NCBI RefSeq assembly: GCF_002159535.1
Contig: NZ_NFIU01000001.1
Span: forward strand, 186,001-250,000
Length of the DNA: 64,000 nucleotides
DNA from: Olsenella sp. An290
Lineage (GTDB): Bacteria; Actinomycetota; Coriobacteriia; Coriobacteriales; Atopobiaceae
Reading direction: 5' to 3'
This document shows positions 33,640 to 42,941 of this stretch, piece after piece (positions within the stretch are counted from its first letter, which is position 1; each line of letters opens with the position of its first letter). The notes beneath the pieces are model-generated. The model did not search any database, was not told the DNA's origin, and was given only the letters and a program-made list of their open reading frames with translations. The position numbers and the translations under genes were made by a program.

Positions 33640-36108
33640 ATGCGCGTCTCATATGAGTGGCTCAAGAGCATGGTCGACGTGCCGGCGGACCCCGCCGAGC
33701 TCGTGGCCGCGCTCACCCGCACCGGCACCGAGGTCGAGGGCGTGGAGAAGGTCGGCGCCAACCTCGAGCACGTGGTCACGGCCCAGGTCGTGAGCAAGAA
33801 GCCCCATCCCGACTCCGACCACATGTGGCTCTGCCAGGTCAGCGTTGGCGACAAGAACGTGGACGAGAACGGCAACCCCGTCCCCCTGCAGATCGTCTGC
33901 GGCGCCCAGAACTTCAACGAGGGCGATCACATCGTCTGCGCCATGATCGGCGCGGTTTTGCCTGGCGACTTCAAGATCAAGAAGAGCAAGCTGCGCGGCG
34001 TGGAGTCCTGTGGCATGAACTGCTCGGCCCGCGAGCTGGGCCTGGGCTCCGACCATGAGGGCATCATGATCCTGCCCGAGGACGCGCCGGTGGGCATGGA
34101 CCTCACCGACTACCTCGGCATGTCCGACACCGTGATCGACTGCGAGATCACGCCCAACCGCCCCGACTGCCTCTCCATGACCGGCTTTGCCACCGAGGTG
34201 GCAGCCATCCTTGACGAGGAGACCCACATCGAGCTCCCGCACGTGAAGGCCGAGTCCGGCCCGGACGCCGCCGAGCTCGTGGACGTGACGATCGACGACC
34301 CCGAGCTCTGCAGCCGCTACACCGCGCGCGTGGTCCGGGGCGTCAAGATCGGCCCGTCGCCCGAGTGGCTCGCCCAGCGCGTGGCCGCTGCGGGCGGGCG
34401 CTCGATCAACAACGTCGTGGACGTGACCAACTACGTGATGTACCTCACGGGCCAGCCGCTCCACGCCTTCGACCTGGGCGCGCTTTCCGAGCGTGACGGG
34501 CGCCGCCACATCGTGGTCCGCGCCGCGAAGGACGGCGAGAAGCTCGTGACGCTCGACGGTCAGGAGCGCACGCTCACCTCCGACATGGCCGTCATCACCG
34601 ACGACGGGCACACGCCCATCGCCCTTGCGGGCGTCATGGGCGGCCTTGACTCGGAGATCACCGAGGGGACCGTCGACGTTCTTCTCGAGAGCGCGAACTT
34701 CTCGAGCGGCCACACCTCGCGCACCAGCCGCAACCTCGACCTCATGAGCGAGGCCTCCATCCGCTACGAGCGCAAGGTTGACGGCACCAACTGCGCCAAC
34801 GTGGCCGAGATCGCCGCCGCGCTCTTTGAGGAGTGCTGCGGGGCAGAGGTCTGCCCGGGCATCGTGGACGTCTATCCCGGCAAGGAGGCCGACGCCCCGG
34901 CGCGCATCGAGTTTCGCCCGTACCGCGCCCGCGCGCTTGCCGGCGCCCCCATCACCAACTCGTTCATCACCTCGCGCCTCGAGCGCCTCGGCTGCACCGT
35001 CGAGAAGAGCGACGTCGCGCACTACGTGGTGACCGCGCCCACCAACCGTCCCGACCTCACGCGCGAGGTCGACCTCATCGAGGAGGTCGTGCGCCTCTGG
35101 GGCGAGGGCGACATCGAGCCCACCATCCCCGCCGCCAAGAACCACGCCGGCGGCCTCACGCCCGAGCAGCGCCGCGTGCGCAAGATCGGCCAGGTCCTGC
35201 GCGCCTGCGGCCTCTCCGAGACCTCCACGTACTGCTTCGCCGCGCCGGACGACCTCTCGCGCCTGGGCATTCCGGAGACCGGGCGCGGCGTGCCCGTGAA
35301 GATCCTCCGCCCGCTCGTGGCCGAGCAGTCCGAGATGCGTCGCGACATGCTGCCGGGGCTTCTGCGGTCCGTGGCCTACAACCTCGACCACGGCGTCCCC
35401 AACGTGGCGCTCTACGAGATCGGCCGCGTCTTCTTTGGCCACGAGCACAGGAGCCAGCCCGACGAGCCGAGCTTCGTCTGCGGTGTCCTCTGCGGTAAGC
35501 GCGCGGACGATGCCTGGAACCAGCGCTTTGACGAGTACGACTTCTTCGATGCCAAGGGCGTGGTCGAGGAGCTGCTCGACGCCCTGCGCGTGTCCAAGGT
35601 CCGCTTCAAGGTGGCCGACCCCGAGCAGTATCCCTGGCTCCAGCCCGGCCGGGCGGCCGAGGTCGTGGCCGGCGGCGGGCAGGTCGTGGGCTGGGTGGGC
35701 AACGTCCACCCGCGCGGCCTCAAGGCGATGGGCATCGAGGCGCCCGTGGTCGCCTTTGAGCTCTCGCAGGCGGCGCTCCTGCGCCTGGCGGTCGACCAGC
35801 TGCCGTACCAGGACGTCCCGACGCTGCCGGGCGTGGACGTGGACCTGGCCATCGTCGTTGACGAGTCCGTGACGGCCGAGACCCTCATGCAGCGCATCTC
35901 GTCCGCCGGCGGCAAGCTCCTCTCCGACGTGCGCCTCTTCGACGTCTACCGCGACGACGAGCGCGTGGGCAAGGGCAAGAAGTCCATGGCCTTCTCGCTC
36001 ACCTACCGCGCGGCCGACCGCACCCTCACCTCCGAGGAGGTCGAGAAGGCGCACGCCAAGCTCGTGACCAAGGTCTGCAAATCCACGGGCGGCGAGGTCC
36101 GCTCCTAG
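33640..36108 (+). CDS. pheT: Phenylalanine-tRNA ligase beta subunit
   Basis: 822 residues with the full set of domains: N-terminal OB-fold tRNA-binding domain (VVSKKPHPDSDHMWLCQVSVG), B3/B4 editing domain (GGRSINNVVDVTNYVMYLTGQPLHAFD), B5 (EVDLIEEVVRLWG), and a C-terminal ferredoxin-like anticodon-binding domain (LPYQDVPTLPGVDVDLAIVVDESV). Usual length. AAAAGGAGAAG precedes the ATG. Confidence 0.95.
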   Translation: MRVSYEWLKSMVDVPADPAELVAALTRTGTEVEGVEKVGANLEHVVTAQVVSKKPHPDSDHMWLCQVSVGDKNVDENGNPVPLQIVCGAQNFNEGDHIVCAMIGAVLPGDFKIKKSKLRGVESCGMNCSARELGLGSDHEGIMILPEDAPVGMDLTDYLGMSDTVIDCEITPNRPDCLSMTGFATEVAAILDEETHIELPHVKAESGPDAAELVDVTIDDPELCSRYTARVVRGVKIGPSPEWLAQRVAAAGGRSINNVVDVTNYVMYLTGQPLHAFDLGALSERDGRRHIVVRAAKDGEKLVTLDGQERTLTSDMAVITDDGHTPIALAGVMGGLDSEITEGTVDVLLESANFSSGHTSRTSRNLDLMSEASIRYERKVDGTNCANVAEIAAALFEECCGAEVCPGIVDVYPGKEADAPARIEFRPYRARALAGAPITNSFITSRLERLGCTVEKSDVAHYVVTAPTNRPDLTREVDLIEEVVRLWGEGDIEPTIPAAKNHAGGLTPEQRRVRKIGQVLRACGLSETSTYCFAAPDDLSRLGIPETGRGVPVKILRPLVAEQSEMRRDMLPGLLRSVAYNLDHGVPNVALYEIGRVFFGHEHRSQPDEPSFVCGVLCGKRADDAWNQRFDEYDFFDAKGVVEELLDALRVSKVRFKVADPEQYPWLQPGRAAEVVAGGGQVVGWVGNVHPRGLKAMGIEAPVVAFELSQAALLRLAVDQLPYQDVPTLPGVDVDLAIVVDESVTAETLMQRISSAGGKLLSDVRLFDVYRDDERVGKGKKSMAFSLTYRAADRTLTSEEVEKAHAKLVTKVCKSTGGEVRS

Positions 36109-36167
36109 CGGGAGGCCCTTTGCGGCGTACGTTCGGTGCGCCGAGGCCGCGTTTCCAAGAAGCTCGT

Positions 36168-36206
36168 CCAGTGCGCGCCGGATTGCCGGGTCCGTGCGCG
36201 CACTGG
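36168..36206. repeat. Inverted repeat downstream of pheT
   Basis: CCAGTGCGCGC and GCGCGCACTGG, 11-bp perfect arms around a 17-nt loop. The core AGTGCGCGC recurs in the adjacent hairpin at 36239-36270 and in the 11.6-kb element. Confidence 0.6.
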
Positions 36207-36228
36207 GCGATTCTTTTGACCATACGGA

Positions 36229-36274
36229 CGAGAAGAACGTCGAGTGCGCGCTGGCGGGCGCGCACTCGACGCGT
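36229..36274 (+). terminator. Hairpin with CGAGAAGAAC head, likely pheT terminator
   Basis: CGAGAAGAAC (36229-36238) directly precedes a 13-bp perfect hairpin GTCGAGTGCGCGC / GCGCGCACTCGAC (36239-36270), followed by GCGTTTTG. Probably ends the pheST transcript. Confidence 0.6.
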
Positions 36275-36366
36275 TTTGTGGAGCCGGGCGGGGATGGCGG
36301 AGCCAGCCGTCACCCTCGCCCGGCCGTCCCTGCCGCGCGGCCGCGGTGTTTGCTAGCATGGTTGGT

Positions 36367-37029
36367 ATGCCGAGCTGGAACATACATACCGCGCACGTCG
36401 AGCGGCTCCTCCGGGAGGAGGGGGCCCGCGCCCTGGGCATCCGTGACGAGAACGCGTTTCTCATGGGCAACCTGGCCCCGGACATCTACGTGGGGTACAT
36501 GGTGCCAGACACCACCTACCGCATCGACTACAAGCTCACCCACCAGGCGCTGCGCGAGCACATCCCGCTGCCCAGCTACGACGAGTTCTGGAACTTCTAC
36601 GTGGTGCGCCAGGAGCACGTGAGCGACCTCACGCTGGGCGCCTGGGCGCATCTGGTCGCCGACCACGTCTACAACGCCCATACGCGCCGCTATCTCGAGC
36701 ACATCGGCGTGGCGCCCGGGGAGCGCGCCCGTGTGGGCAAGCAAGCCGACTTCGCGCTCTTTGGCCGCACGCTCGACATCTCGCTCAAGCCCCGCGTGGA
36801 CGAGGCGCTCGTGGAGGCCTGCGCCGCCTTCCCGCCGTACACGATCCTGGAGCGCGACGTGCGCGCCGCGGCGGCGGCGGCGAGCCGCATCGTGGACGAG
36901 AACCGCGCGAAGCACGTGGAGGGCGAGCCTGCCTACCAGCTTCTCTCCGCCGCGTTCTTTGAGACCGCGCGCGACGAGGCGCACGCGACGATCGTGCGCG
37001 GCCTGCGCGCGTACGCCTCCCGCGCGTAG
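36367..37029 (+). CDS. Zinc-dependent phospholipase C-like protein
   Basis: 220 residues resembling the zinc-dependent phospholipase C/S1-P1 fold (PF00882-type): MPSWNIHTAHVERLL, FLMGNLAPDIYVGYM, YKLTHQALREHI, VRQEHVSDLTLGAWAHLVADHVYN provide the His/Asp metal ligands. Many family members in this phylum have no tested substrate. No signal peptide, so an intracellular role is possible. Two ATGs (36358, 36367) are possible and neither has a clear ribosome site; a TAGCAT -10-like hexamer just upstream could give a near-leaderless transcript. Confidence 0.65.
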   Translation: MPSWNIHTAHVERLLREEGARALGIRDENAFLMGNLAPDIYVGYMVPDTTYRIDYKLTHQALREHIPLPSYDEFWNFYVVRQEHVSDLTLGAWAHLVADHVYNAHTRRYLEHIGVAPGERARVGKQADFALFGRTLDISLKPRVDEALVEACAAFPPYTILERDVRAAAAAASRIVDENRAKHVEGEPAYQLLSAAFFETARDEAHATIVRGLRAYASRA

Positions 37030-37043
37030 CCGCGCGCCGGGGC

Positions 37044-37054
37044 GTCCTTCTCGC
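37044..37054. repeat. GTCCTTCTCGC intergenic word
   Basis: Variant of GTTCTTCTCG, 15 bases after the preceding stop. Confidence 0.45.
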
Positions 37055-37259
37055 GAGAGGGGCCGCCGCGGCCCGCGAGGCCGCCGCACTGAGCGGGGGC
37101 GCCCCCCTGCGGTGCGGGTCACGCCCGCTCCGTCTGCCGCCCGTCGCGTCCCTTCCGCGTAGACCCCGCCCCTGAGGCCCTTGCGACCGACTAGAATCAT
37201 ACGTAGCGTGTGTTGTCGGCGCGGGCTGGCCCGCGCCTCGAGAAATGGGGGAGAACGAC

Positions 37260-38981
37260 ATGGACGCAGCCATCCGCGACGCGGTCGAGCTCTGGAAGGA
37301 CAACGTGACCGAGCCCGACCTTGTGGTCGAGCTTGCCGAGCTCATGCAGCCCGGCAACGAGGACAAGCTCTTCGACGCCTTCTACCGTGACCTCGCCTTC
37401 GGCACCGCCGGCCTGCGCGGCACGCTCGGCGTGGGCACCAACCGCATGAACGTCTACGTGGTCGCGCAGGCCACCCAGGGCGTGGCGGACTACCTGAACG
37501 CCCACTACGAGAACCCCACGCTCGCGCTCGCGCGCGACTCGCGCAACAAGGGCGAGGACTTCCAGCGCGTGGCGGCGGGCGTCCTTGCCGCCAACGGCAT
37601 CCACGTCTACGTGTACCCGCGCATCGAGCCCGTCCCCACGCTGTCCTTTGCGGTGCGCCACCTCGGCACCTCCGCGGGCATCGTGCTCACGGCCTCCCAC
37701 AACCCGGCGCCCTACAACGGCTACAAGGTCTACAACGACAACGGCGGCCAGATCACCGACGAGGCCGCGGCGGAGATCTCCGCGAACATCGCCAAGGTCG
37801 ACCCGTTCAACGTGCGCATCATGGACTTCGAGGAGGGCATCGAGCGGGGCCTCATCGAGTGGACGCCGGAGGAGGTCCTGGACGCCTTCATCGAGAGCAT
37901 CAAGAAGGTCTCCGTGCCCGGCTTCAAGGCCTCCGAGGACTACTCCGTGGTCTACACGCCGCTCAACGGCACGGGCATGGAGCTCGTGACCCGCATCCTC
38001 AAGGAGCTGGGCGTCGACAAGGTCTCCGTGGTGCCCGAGCAGGCCAACCCGGACGGCAACTTCCCCACGTGCACCTACCCCAACCCCGAGTTCCGCGCGG
38101 CGCTCGACCTGGCGCTCAAGCTCGCCGAGGAGGTCAAGCCCAACCTCGTCGTGGCCACCGACCCGGATGCCGACCGCATGGGCACCGCCATCCCGCACGA
38201 CGGCGACTACGTGCTGCTCTCCGGTAACGAGATGGGCGTCCTGCTCATGGACTGGCTCGCCACGATGGCCGCCGAGCGCGGCGAGGACGTGGCCCGCAAG
38301 GTGGCCGTCTCCACGATCGTCTCCTCCTCGATGCCCGACGCGCTCGCGCGCGACTGGGGCTTTGAGATGAGGCGCGTGCTCACAGGCTTCAAGTACATCG
38401 GCGACCAGATCGACCAGCTCAAGGACGAGGGCGAGGAGGACCGCTTCCTCATGGGCTTCGAGGAGTCCTACGGCTACCTCGTGGGCACGCACGCCCGCGA
38501 CAAGGACGCCATCGTCGCCACGATGCTCTGCGTCGAGATGGCCTCCTACTACGCCGAGAAGGGCATGGACCTCTACGAGGCCATGGATGCCCTCTACCAG
38601 AAGTACGGCTACTACCTCAACGGCACCGTCAACGCGAGCTTCCCGGGCGCGGCGGGCGCCGACAAGATGGCCGCCATCATGGCCGGCCTGCGCGAGAACC
38701 CGCCCGCGGAGATCGCCGGCTACAAGGTGACCGGCATGACCGACTACGCCACCGGCCCCGAGATGCCGCGCGTCTCGGGTCTCCAGAAGGAGGCCGCGCA
38801 GACGCTGCCGCCTGCCAACGTCATCGAGTTCCGTCTGGAGGACGACAACAAGGTCATCTTCCGTCCGTCCGGTACCGAGCCCAAGGTGAAGGCGTACCTC
38901 TTCTCCAAGGGTGCCACGCGCGCCGAGTCCGAGGCCGTCCGCGACAAGCTCCAGGCCGCGGCCGAGAAGATCCTCTCGTAG
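37260..38981 (+). CDS. Alpha-D-phosphohexomutase (phosphoglucomutase/phosphomannomutase)
   Basis: 573 residues with all mutase loops: catalytic Ser in TASHNPAPYNGYK, metal loop DPDADRMG, sugar-binding GFEESYGY and phosphate-binding RPSGTEPKVK. PGM2-like length suggests glucose-1-P/glucose-6-P interconversion, with PMM or phosphopentomutase activity possible. The ATG at 37260 is used because GGGGGAG lies seven bases upstream; 37245 is an alternative. Confidence 0.9.
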   Translation: MDAAIRDAVELWKDNVTEPDLVVELAELMQPGNEDKLFDAFYRDLAFGTAGLRGTLGVGTNRMNVYVVAQATQGVADYLNAHYENPTLALARDSRNKGEDFQRVAAGVLAANGIHVYVYPRIEPVPTLSFAVRHLGTSAGIVLTASHNPAPYNGYKVYNDNGGQITDEAAAEISANIAKVDPFNVRIMDFEEGIERGLIEWTPEEVLDAFIESIKKVSVPGFKASEDYSVVYTPLNGTGMELVTRILKELGVDKVSVVPEQANPDGNFPTCTYPNPEFRAALDLALKLAEEVKPNLVVATDPDADRMGTAIPHDGDYVLLSGNEMGVLLMDWLATMAAERGEDVARKVAVSTIVSSSMPDALARDWGFEMRRVLTGFKYIGDQIDQLKDEGEEDRFLMGFEESYGYLVGTHARDKDAIVATMLCVEMASYYAEKGMDLYEAMDALYQKYGYYLNGTVNASFPGAAGADKMAAIMAGLRENPPAEIAGYKVTGMTDYATGPEMPRVSGLQKEAAQTLPPANVIEFRLEDDNKVIFRPSGTEPKVKAYLFSKGATRAESEAVRDKLQAAAEKILS

Positions 38982-39000
38982 GACGGTTTTTGCAGGAGAA

Positions 39001-39070
39001 GGCCCCGCCGACTTCCCCAGCAGGTTTTCCGCAGAGCGCGGTCCTGCGAGGAAGTCGGCGGGGCCTGTTT
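39001..39070. terminator. Bidirectional terminator with long arms
   Basis: GGCCCCGCCGACTTCC (39001-39016) pairs perfectly with 39050-39065; TGTTTT follows on the plus strand and AAAA-rich sequence precedes it for the other. It separates the convergent mutase and C39-like genes. Confidence 0.75.
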
Positions 39071-39117
39071 TATCGGCCGATCAGCCGGCGATGACAGGGC
39101 GATGCCCCGCCGGGCTC

Positions 39118-40218
39118 CTACTCGGCGTCGCCCGACGAGCCGAGGGTGAGGGCGTAGAGGTTGTCGCAGGCGGAGGCGATGGTGCCGGGGGCCCACGGGC
39201 GCGCGCTCACGTCGGGGGAGGTGGGGTCGTAGACGTCCACGCTGCCGTCCCCGTTCTCGCCCACGATGACGATCCAGTGCGCGCTCTCGGTGAGGGTGTC
39301 GGCCTTGGCCTCGGCGAGGATGTAGATGCCGCTGTCGAGCACCGCGGGGATGTTGTCCGCGTTGGAGGCATAGACCTTGCAGGAGAGCCCCAGGTCGCCC
39401 GCGTGGTCCTCGAGGTAGCTGCCGTCCATGTGGGCGTCTCCGCCCGTGAGCTCCGCCTCGGTCACGGCCGCGGCGATGTCGGCGGGGGACTGATCGGTCT
39501 TGCCCGTGAGGCCCATGTAGACCATGGAGAGCGCGGTGGGCCCGGAGCCGGTGAGGGCGAGCGGCCCCTCCGCGTAGTCGACGGCGCCCCAGCGAGCGTC
39601 CCAGCACCAGAGCTGGGGGACCGTCCCCTGCGTCACGGCCTCGCCGTAGGGCTGGGCAGTCTTGTCCAGGGTGGGGTAGGACGCCACAAAGCCCACCGCG
39701 TCGGGGACCCTGAGGGCAAGCTCGAGGAGCCCCTCGTCCTTGTACTGGCTCGCGTTGGCGGCAATGGTGGCAAACTGCTCGTTCTGGTTGAGGCGCTCGG
39801 CAAGCCGCTTGGTGAGGTCCTCGCTGACGCCGGCGGCCACGCGGGCGTCGACCTCGTTGACCTCGCCCTGGGCGGGCTCGCTCGCGGAGCAGCCCCTCAC
39901 GCAGCTCGAAACTCCCACGACAAGAAGAACCACGAGCACAAGGGCGAGCGCCCCCAGAATGATCAGGCGCCGGTCAACTCCTCGCCCGCCGCCGCGACCG
40001 CCCTGAAAGCTGAGGGGGCGGGTCTGGATGGGACGTCCCCCGCGCGACCTGCCGCCGCGCCCGCCGCGCAGGTTGCCGCCGCGGCTCCGGGTTCCCGTTG
40101 GCCCATGATAGACGGTCTGACGCGGAACGCGTGCCTGTCCCCCCACATATTGGCGAGAAGAGCCGGGGTGTGAGGGAAGAGACGGCCGCGAGCGCCGGTC
40201 AAGGTCGTGATTCGTCAT
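39118..40218 (-). CDS. Membrane-anchored C39-like protein with Ser in place of catalytic Cys
   Basis: 366 residues: a disordered Arg/Gly-rich cytoplasmic N-terminus (about 1-83), one membrane helix (84-103), and an extracellular papain-like C39_2-type domain (about 200-340) with WDARWG, LTGSGPTALSMV, H314 in SAHWIVIVG and D331 in VYDP. Active relatives have GCGPT; here the residue is S225 (codon TCC). It is therefore probably a non-proteolytic binding domain. ATG at 40218 has ACGGAG upstream. Function unknown, envelope-associated. Confidence 0.7.
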   Translation of the reverse strand: MTNHDLDRRSRPSLPSHPGSSRQYVGGQARVPRQTVYHGPTGTRSRGGNLRGGRGGRSRGGRPIQTRPLSFQGGRGGGRGVDRRLIILGALALVLVVLLVVGVSSCVRGCSASEPAQGEVNEVDARVAAGVSEDLTKRLAERLNQNEQFATIAANASQYKDEGLLELALRVPDAVGFVASYPTLDKTAQPYGEAVTQGTVPQLWCWDARWGAVDYAEGPLALTGSGPTALSMVYMGLTGKTDQSPADIAAAVTEAELTGGDAHMDGSYLEDHAGDLGLSCKVYASNADNIPAVLDSGIYILAEAKADTLTESAHWIVIVGENGDGSVDVYDPTSPDVSARPWAPGTIASACDNLYALTLGSSGDAE

Positions 40219-40395
40219 ATGAGCCACTCCGTGAACGTGTGTTGCAACAGAGAAGAGTCCTTATCGCATGATACGGCACGCATGCTGCGAAACCCTTTCC
40301 CTATGAATGTAATATCGGGGAGCGGTAGGTATCAAAACCTGTCAATCAATCATTGAGGGCTAAAGCGGTGCCGCAAAAAGGGCCCCGGGGGGCAC

Positions 40396-40428
40396 AAAAA
40401 ACGGGCGACCGGAGGTCCGGCCGCCCGT
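40396..40428 (-). terminator. Intrinsic terminator of the PBP gene
   Basis: On the minus strand a hairpin ACGGGCGGCCGGA / TCCGGTCGCCCGT (one mismatch) is followed by TTTTTTG. Confidence 0.8.
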
Positions 40429-40456
40429 CAAAGGTGCTCTGTTCGCCCTGCCGCCT

Positions 40457-42700
40457 CTAGGGGTAGCGTCGGCTGCGGGTCGGCGTCACCGGGTCGGGGT
40501 CCGGGACCGAGGGGTCGGGGTCGGGCTCCGTGGGCTCTTCCGGCGTGGTGGGCTCCGTGGGCTCCGTCGGCGTGGTGGGCTCTTCCGGCGTGGTGGGGAC
40601 CGTGGGCTCCGTCGGCGTGGAGGGCTCTTCCGGCGTGGTGGGGACCGTGGGCTCCGTCGGCGTGTAGGTGGGCTGCTCGACGACGTTCTGGCTGGTGTCG
40701 TCCTGGTTGGAGTTCTGGTTGGAACCCTGGTTGGAGCTGCCGTTGTAGCTGCCCGCGGCAAACTTCCAGGTGCTGTTGGACTTGTAAGTGGCGTCGTGGT
40801 CGGAGGTCGGGAACTCGGCGCGCTCCGTACCGGCGAGCACCGTGTTCATGTACTCCGTCCAGATGGGCTGGGCGGTGTTGGCGGTGGTGGCGTAGGAGCC
40901 GTAGAGGTACAGCGGCGTGGAACCCTCGATGTTGCCCACCCACACGGCGGTGGTGAGCTGCGGGGAGCCTCCGCAGAACCAGAGGTCGGCGGCGTTTTCG
41001 GCGGTACCGGTCTTGGCGGCGATGGGCTGGCTGGCGGTGTAGTGCGGCTTGGCGTAGTTGGTGGTGTAGCCGGCGTTGAAGACCCCCTCGAGGACCTCGA
41101 TGGCGTCGCAGGCCACGGCGGAGTCGATGACCTGCTCGGCGTCGTCCTGGTGCTCGTAGACCACGTTGCCGTTGCGGTCCTCGATCTTGGTGATGGCGAT
41201 GGGGTTGCGGTGCACGCCGCCCGAGAGGATGGTGGAGTAGCCCTCCGCCATCTCGAGCGGGGTGACCGGGGAGGTGCCCAGCGTGGAGGCCGGGAAGGGC
41301 TCGATCGTGGAGTCAATGCCCACGAGCTTGGCCGTCTCGATGAGCTTGTCGACGCCGATGGCCGTGATGACCTGCGCGTAGCCCGTGTTGGAGGAGACCT
41401 CGGTGGCGCGCGCCAGGGTGACGGTGCCGTACTGCGAGTTGTAGATGTTGCTGACGGGCCACGTGCCAATGGTGAGCGGGGAGTTGCAGTTGATGAGGGT
41501 CGAGGGGCTCATGCCGTCGAGCATGGCCGCGAGGAGCGTGAAGGCCTTGAACGTGGAGCCCGCCTGGCGCCGAGCGATGGCGGTGTTGACCTGGGACTCG
41601 CCGGCCTCGGCGTTGTTGCCGTAGTGCTGGCCGCCCACCATGGCCACGATGTGGCCGTTGGAGTTGTCAATGGAGACGAGCGCGGCGTTGACCTTGGGGT
41701 CGTTGAAGAGCGTGGTGACGTGCTGGGAGGCCTCCTCGGCGGCCTGCTGGTAGGCGGGGACGAGGGTGGTGTAGACCTTGAGGCCGCCCTGCATGACGGT
41801 GTCGGAGGAGAAGTCCTGGAGTAGGAGGTCCTTCACGTAGTCCGTGAAGTAGGGGTAGGTGCCCTGGGAGTCGGCGAGCTCGCCGGGGTTGAGGGTGATC
41901 TCCTCGGCGCAGGTGGCGTCGTACTCCTCCTGGGTTATGTGGCCGGCCTCGAGCATGCGGCGCAGCACGAGGTTGCGGCGCTCCTTGCAGCCCTCGGGGT
42001 TGACGAAGGGGTCGTAGTAGTTGGGGGAGTTGGGAAGGCCCGCCAGGATGGCGGACTCGCCGAGCGTGAGGTCGCTCGCGTGCTTGTTGAAGTAGGTGAT
42101 GCTCGCCGCCTCGATGCCGTAGGCCCCGTTGCCGTAGTAGATGGTGTTGAGGTACATGTTGAGGATCTGCTCCTTCGTGTACTCCTTCTCCATCTGGATG
42201 GCGATGTAGGCCTCGCGCACTTTGCGCTTGAGGGACTGCTCGAACTGCTCGTCGGACAGGACCGTGTTGCGCACGAGCTGCTGCGTGATCGTGGAGCCGC
42301 CGCCCGCGTCCCCGGAGCCCGTGATCTGGCCCACGACGGCGCGCAGGATGCCCTGCGGGTCGACGCCGTTGTGCTCGTAGAAGCGCTTGTCCTCGGTGTC
42401 CACCACGCCCAGCTTGACGTAGTCGGAAATCTGGTCGAGCGTGACCGAGCGGCGGTTCTGGAGGTAGTAGGCGGCGATCTCGTTGCCGTCCGCGTCGTAG
42501 ACGCGCGTGGGCTCGGCGACGAGGTAGGCGTCGGCCGAGGTGTAGTCGGGCAGGTCCTGGAGCCAGGTGCTCACCACCCCGCCCAGGGAAAGCGCAAGGG
42601 CGACGATGAGCAGCGCGATGAAGCCAAACGCTCCGGCCAGGCCAAAGCCTGCGATGTGCGTCTGGGAGTGCTTTCGAGCGCGGCGGGTTCTGATCCCCAT
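40457..42700 (-). CDS. Class A penicillin-binding protein (bifunctional transglycosylase/transpeptidase)
   Basis: 747 residues. Membrane helix at about 17-40; glycosyltransferase domain with catalytic E103 (DTEDKRFYEHNGVDP) and GGGSTITQQLVRN; transpeptidase with S382-x-x-K385 (GSTFKAF), S436-S-N438 and K563-TG. The C-terminal about 70 residues are a Thr/Pro/Glu repeat (PTEPTVPTTPEEP) ending RSRRYP. Polymerises and cross-links peptidoglycan outside the cell. GGAGGAG precedes the ATG. Confidence 0.95.
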   Translation of the reverse strand: MGIRTRRARKHSQTHIAGFGLAGAFGFIALLIVALALSLGGVVSTWLQDLPDYTSADAYLVAEPTRVYDADGNEIAAYYLQNRRSVTLDQISDYVKLGVVDTEDKRFYEHNGVDPQGILRAVVGQITGSGDAGGGSTITQQLVRNTVLSDEQFEQSLKRKVREAYIAIQMEKEYTKEQILNMYLNTIYYGNGAYGIEAASITYFNKHASDLTLGESAILAGLPNSPNYYDPFVNPEGCKERRNLVLRRMLEAGHITQEEYDATCAEEITLNPGELADSQGTYPYFTDYVKDLLLQDFSSDTVMQGGLKVYTTLVPAYQQAAEEASQHVTTLFNDPKVNAALVSIDNSNGHIVAMVGGQHYGNNAEAGESQVNTAIARRQAGSTFKAFTLLAAMLDGMSPSTLINCNSPLTIGTWPVSNIYNSQYGTVTLARATEVSSNTGYAQVITAIGVDKLIETAKLVGIDSTIEPFPASTLGTSPVTPLEMAEGYSTILSGGVHRNPIAITKIEDRNGNVVYEHQDDAEQVIDSAVACDAIEVLEGVFNAGYTTNYAKPHYTASQPIAAKTGTAENAADLWFCGGSPQLTTAVWVGNIEGSTPLYLYGSYATTANTAQPIWTEYMNTVLAGTERAEFPTSDHDATYKSNSTWKFAAGSYNGSSNQGSNQNSNQDDTSQNVVEQPTYTPTEPTVPTTPEEPSTPTEPTVPTTPEEPTTPTEPTEPTTPEEPTEPDPDPSVPDPDPVTPTRSRRYP

Positions 42701-42741
42701 CTACTCCTCCTGTCTGGGAGATCGGTCCACAACTGTCCAAC

Positions 42742-42747
42742 ATTATA
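42742..42747 (-). promoter_or_regulatory. -10 element of the PBP gene promoter
   Basis: A perfect TATAAT on the minus strand, about 42 bases upstream of the PBP start. The -35 region is not consensus. Confidence 0.5.
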
Positions 42748-42807
42748 GTTGGTACCGGGAATGCGTTCCCAGACGGAGCATCGCCGTGTTGAGACCGTGG
42801 ACGCGAG

Positions 42808-42821
42808 GTTCTTCTCGCCCG
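42808..42821. repeat. GTTCTTCTCGCCCG intergenic word
   Basis: In the divergent region between the PBP gene and tyrS. Identical 14-mer to 10557-10570. Confidence 0.6.
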
Positions 42822-42941
42822 GCGCCCGCGGCGCCGCGGACGACGGAAAGGACCACGTTTTCCGCCCCTTTTTCGCGGCCCTGCGGTATGCTGATGTGTC
42901 ATGTGGGCGCCCTGCGCGGCGTTTGGATACGCGAAGACCCT

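Noticed and set aside
42748-42941. T-box leader for tyrS
   Set aside because: GGTACCGGGAA at 42751 briefly resembles a T-box, but the conserved GGTGGTACCGCG core, stem I and a terminator are missing.
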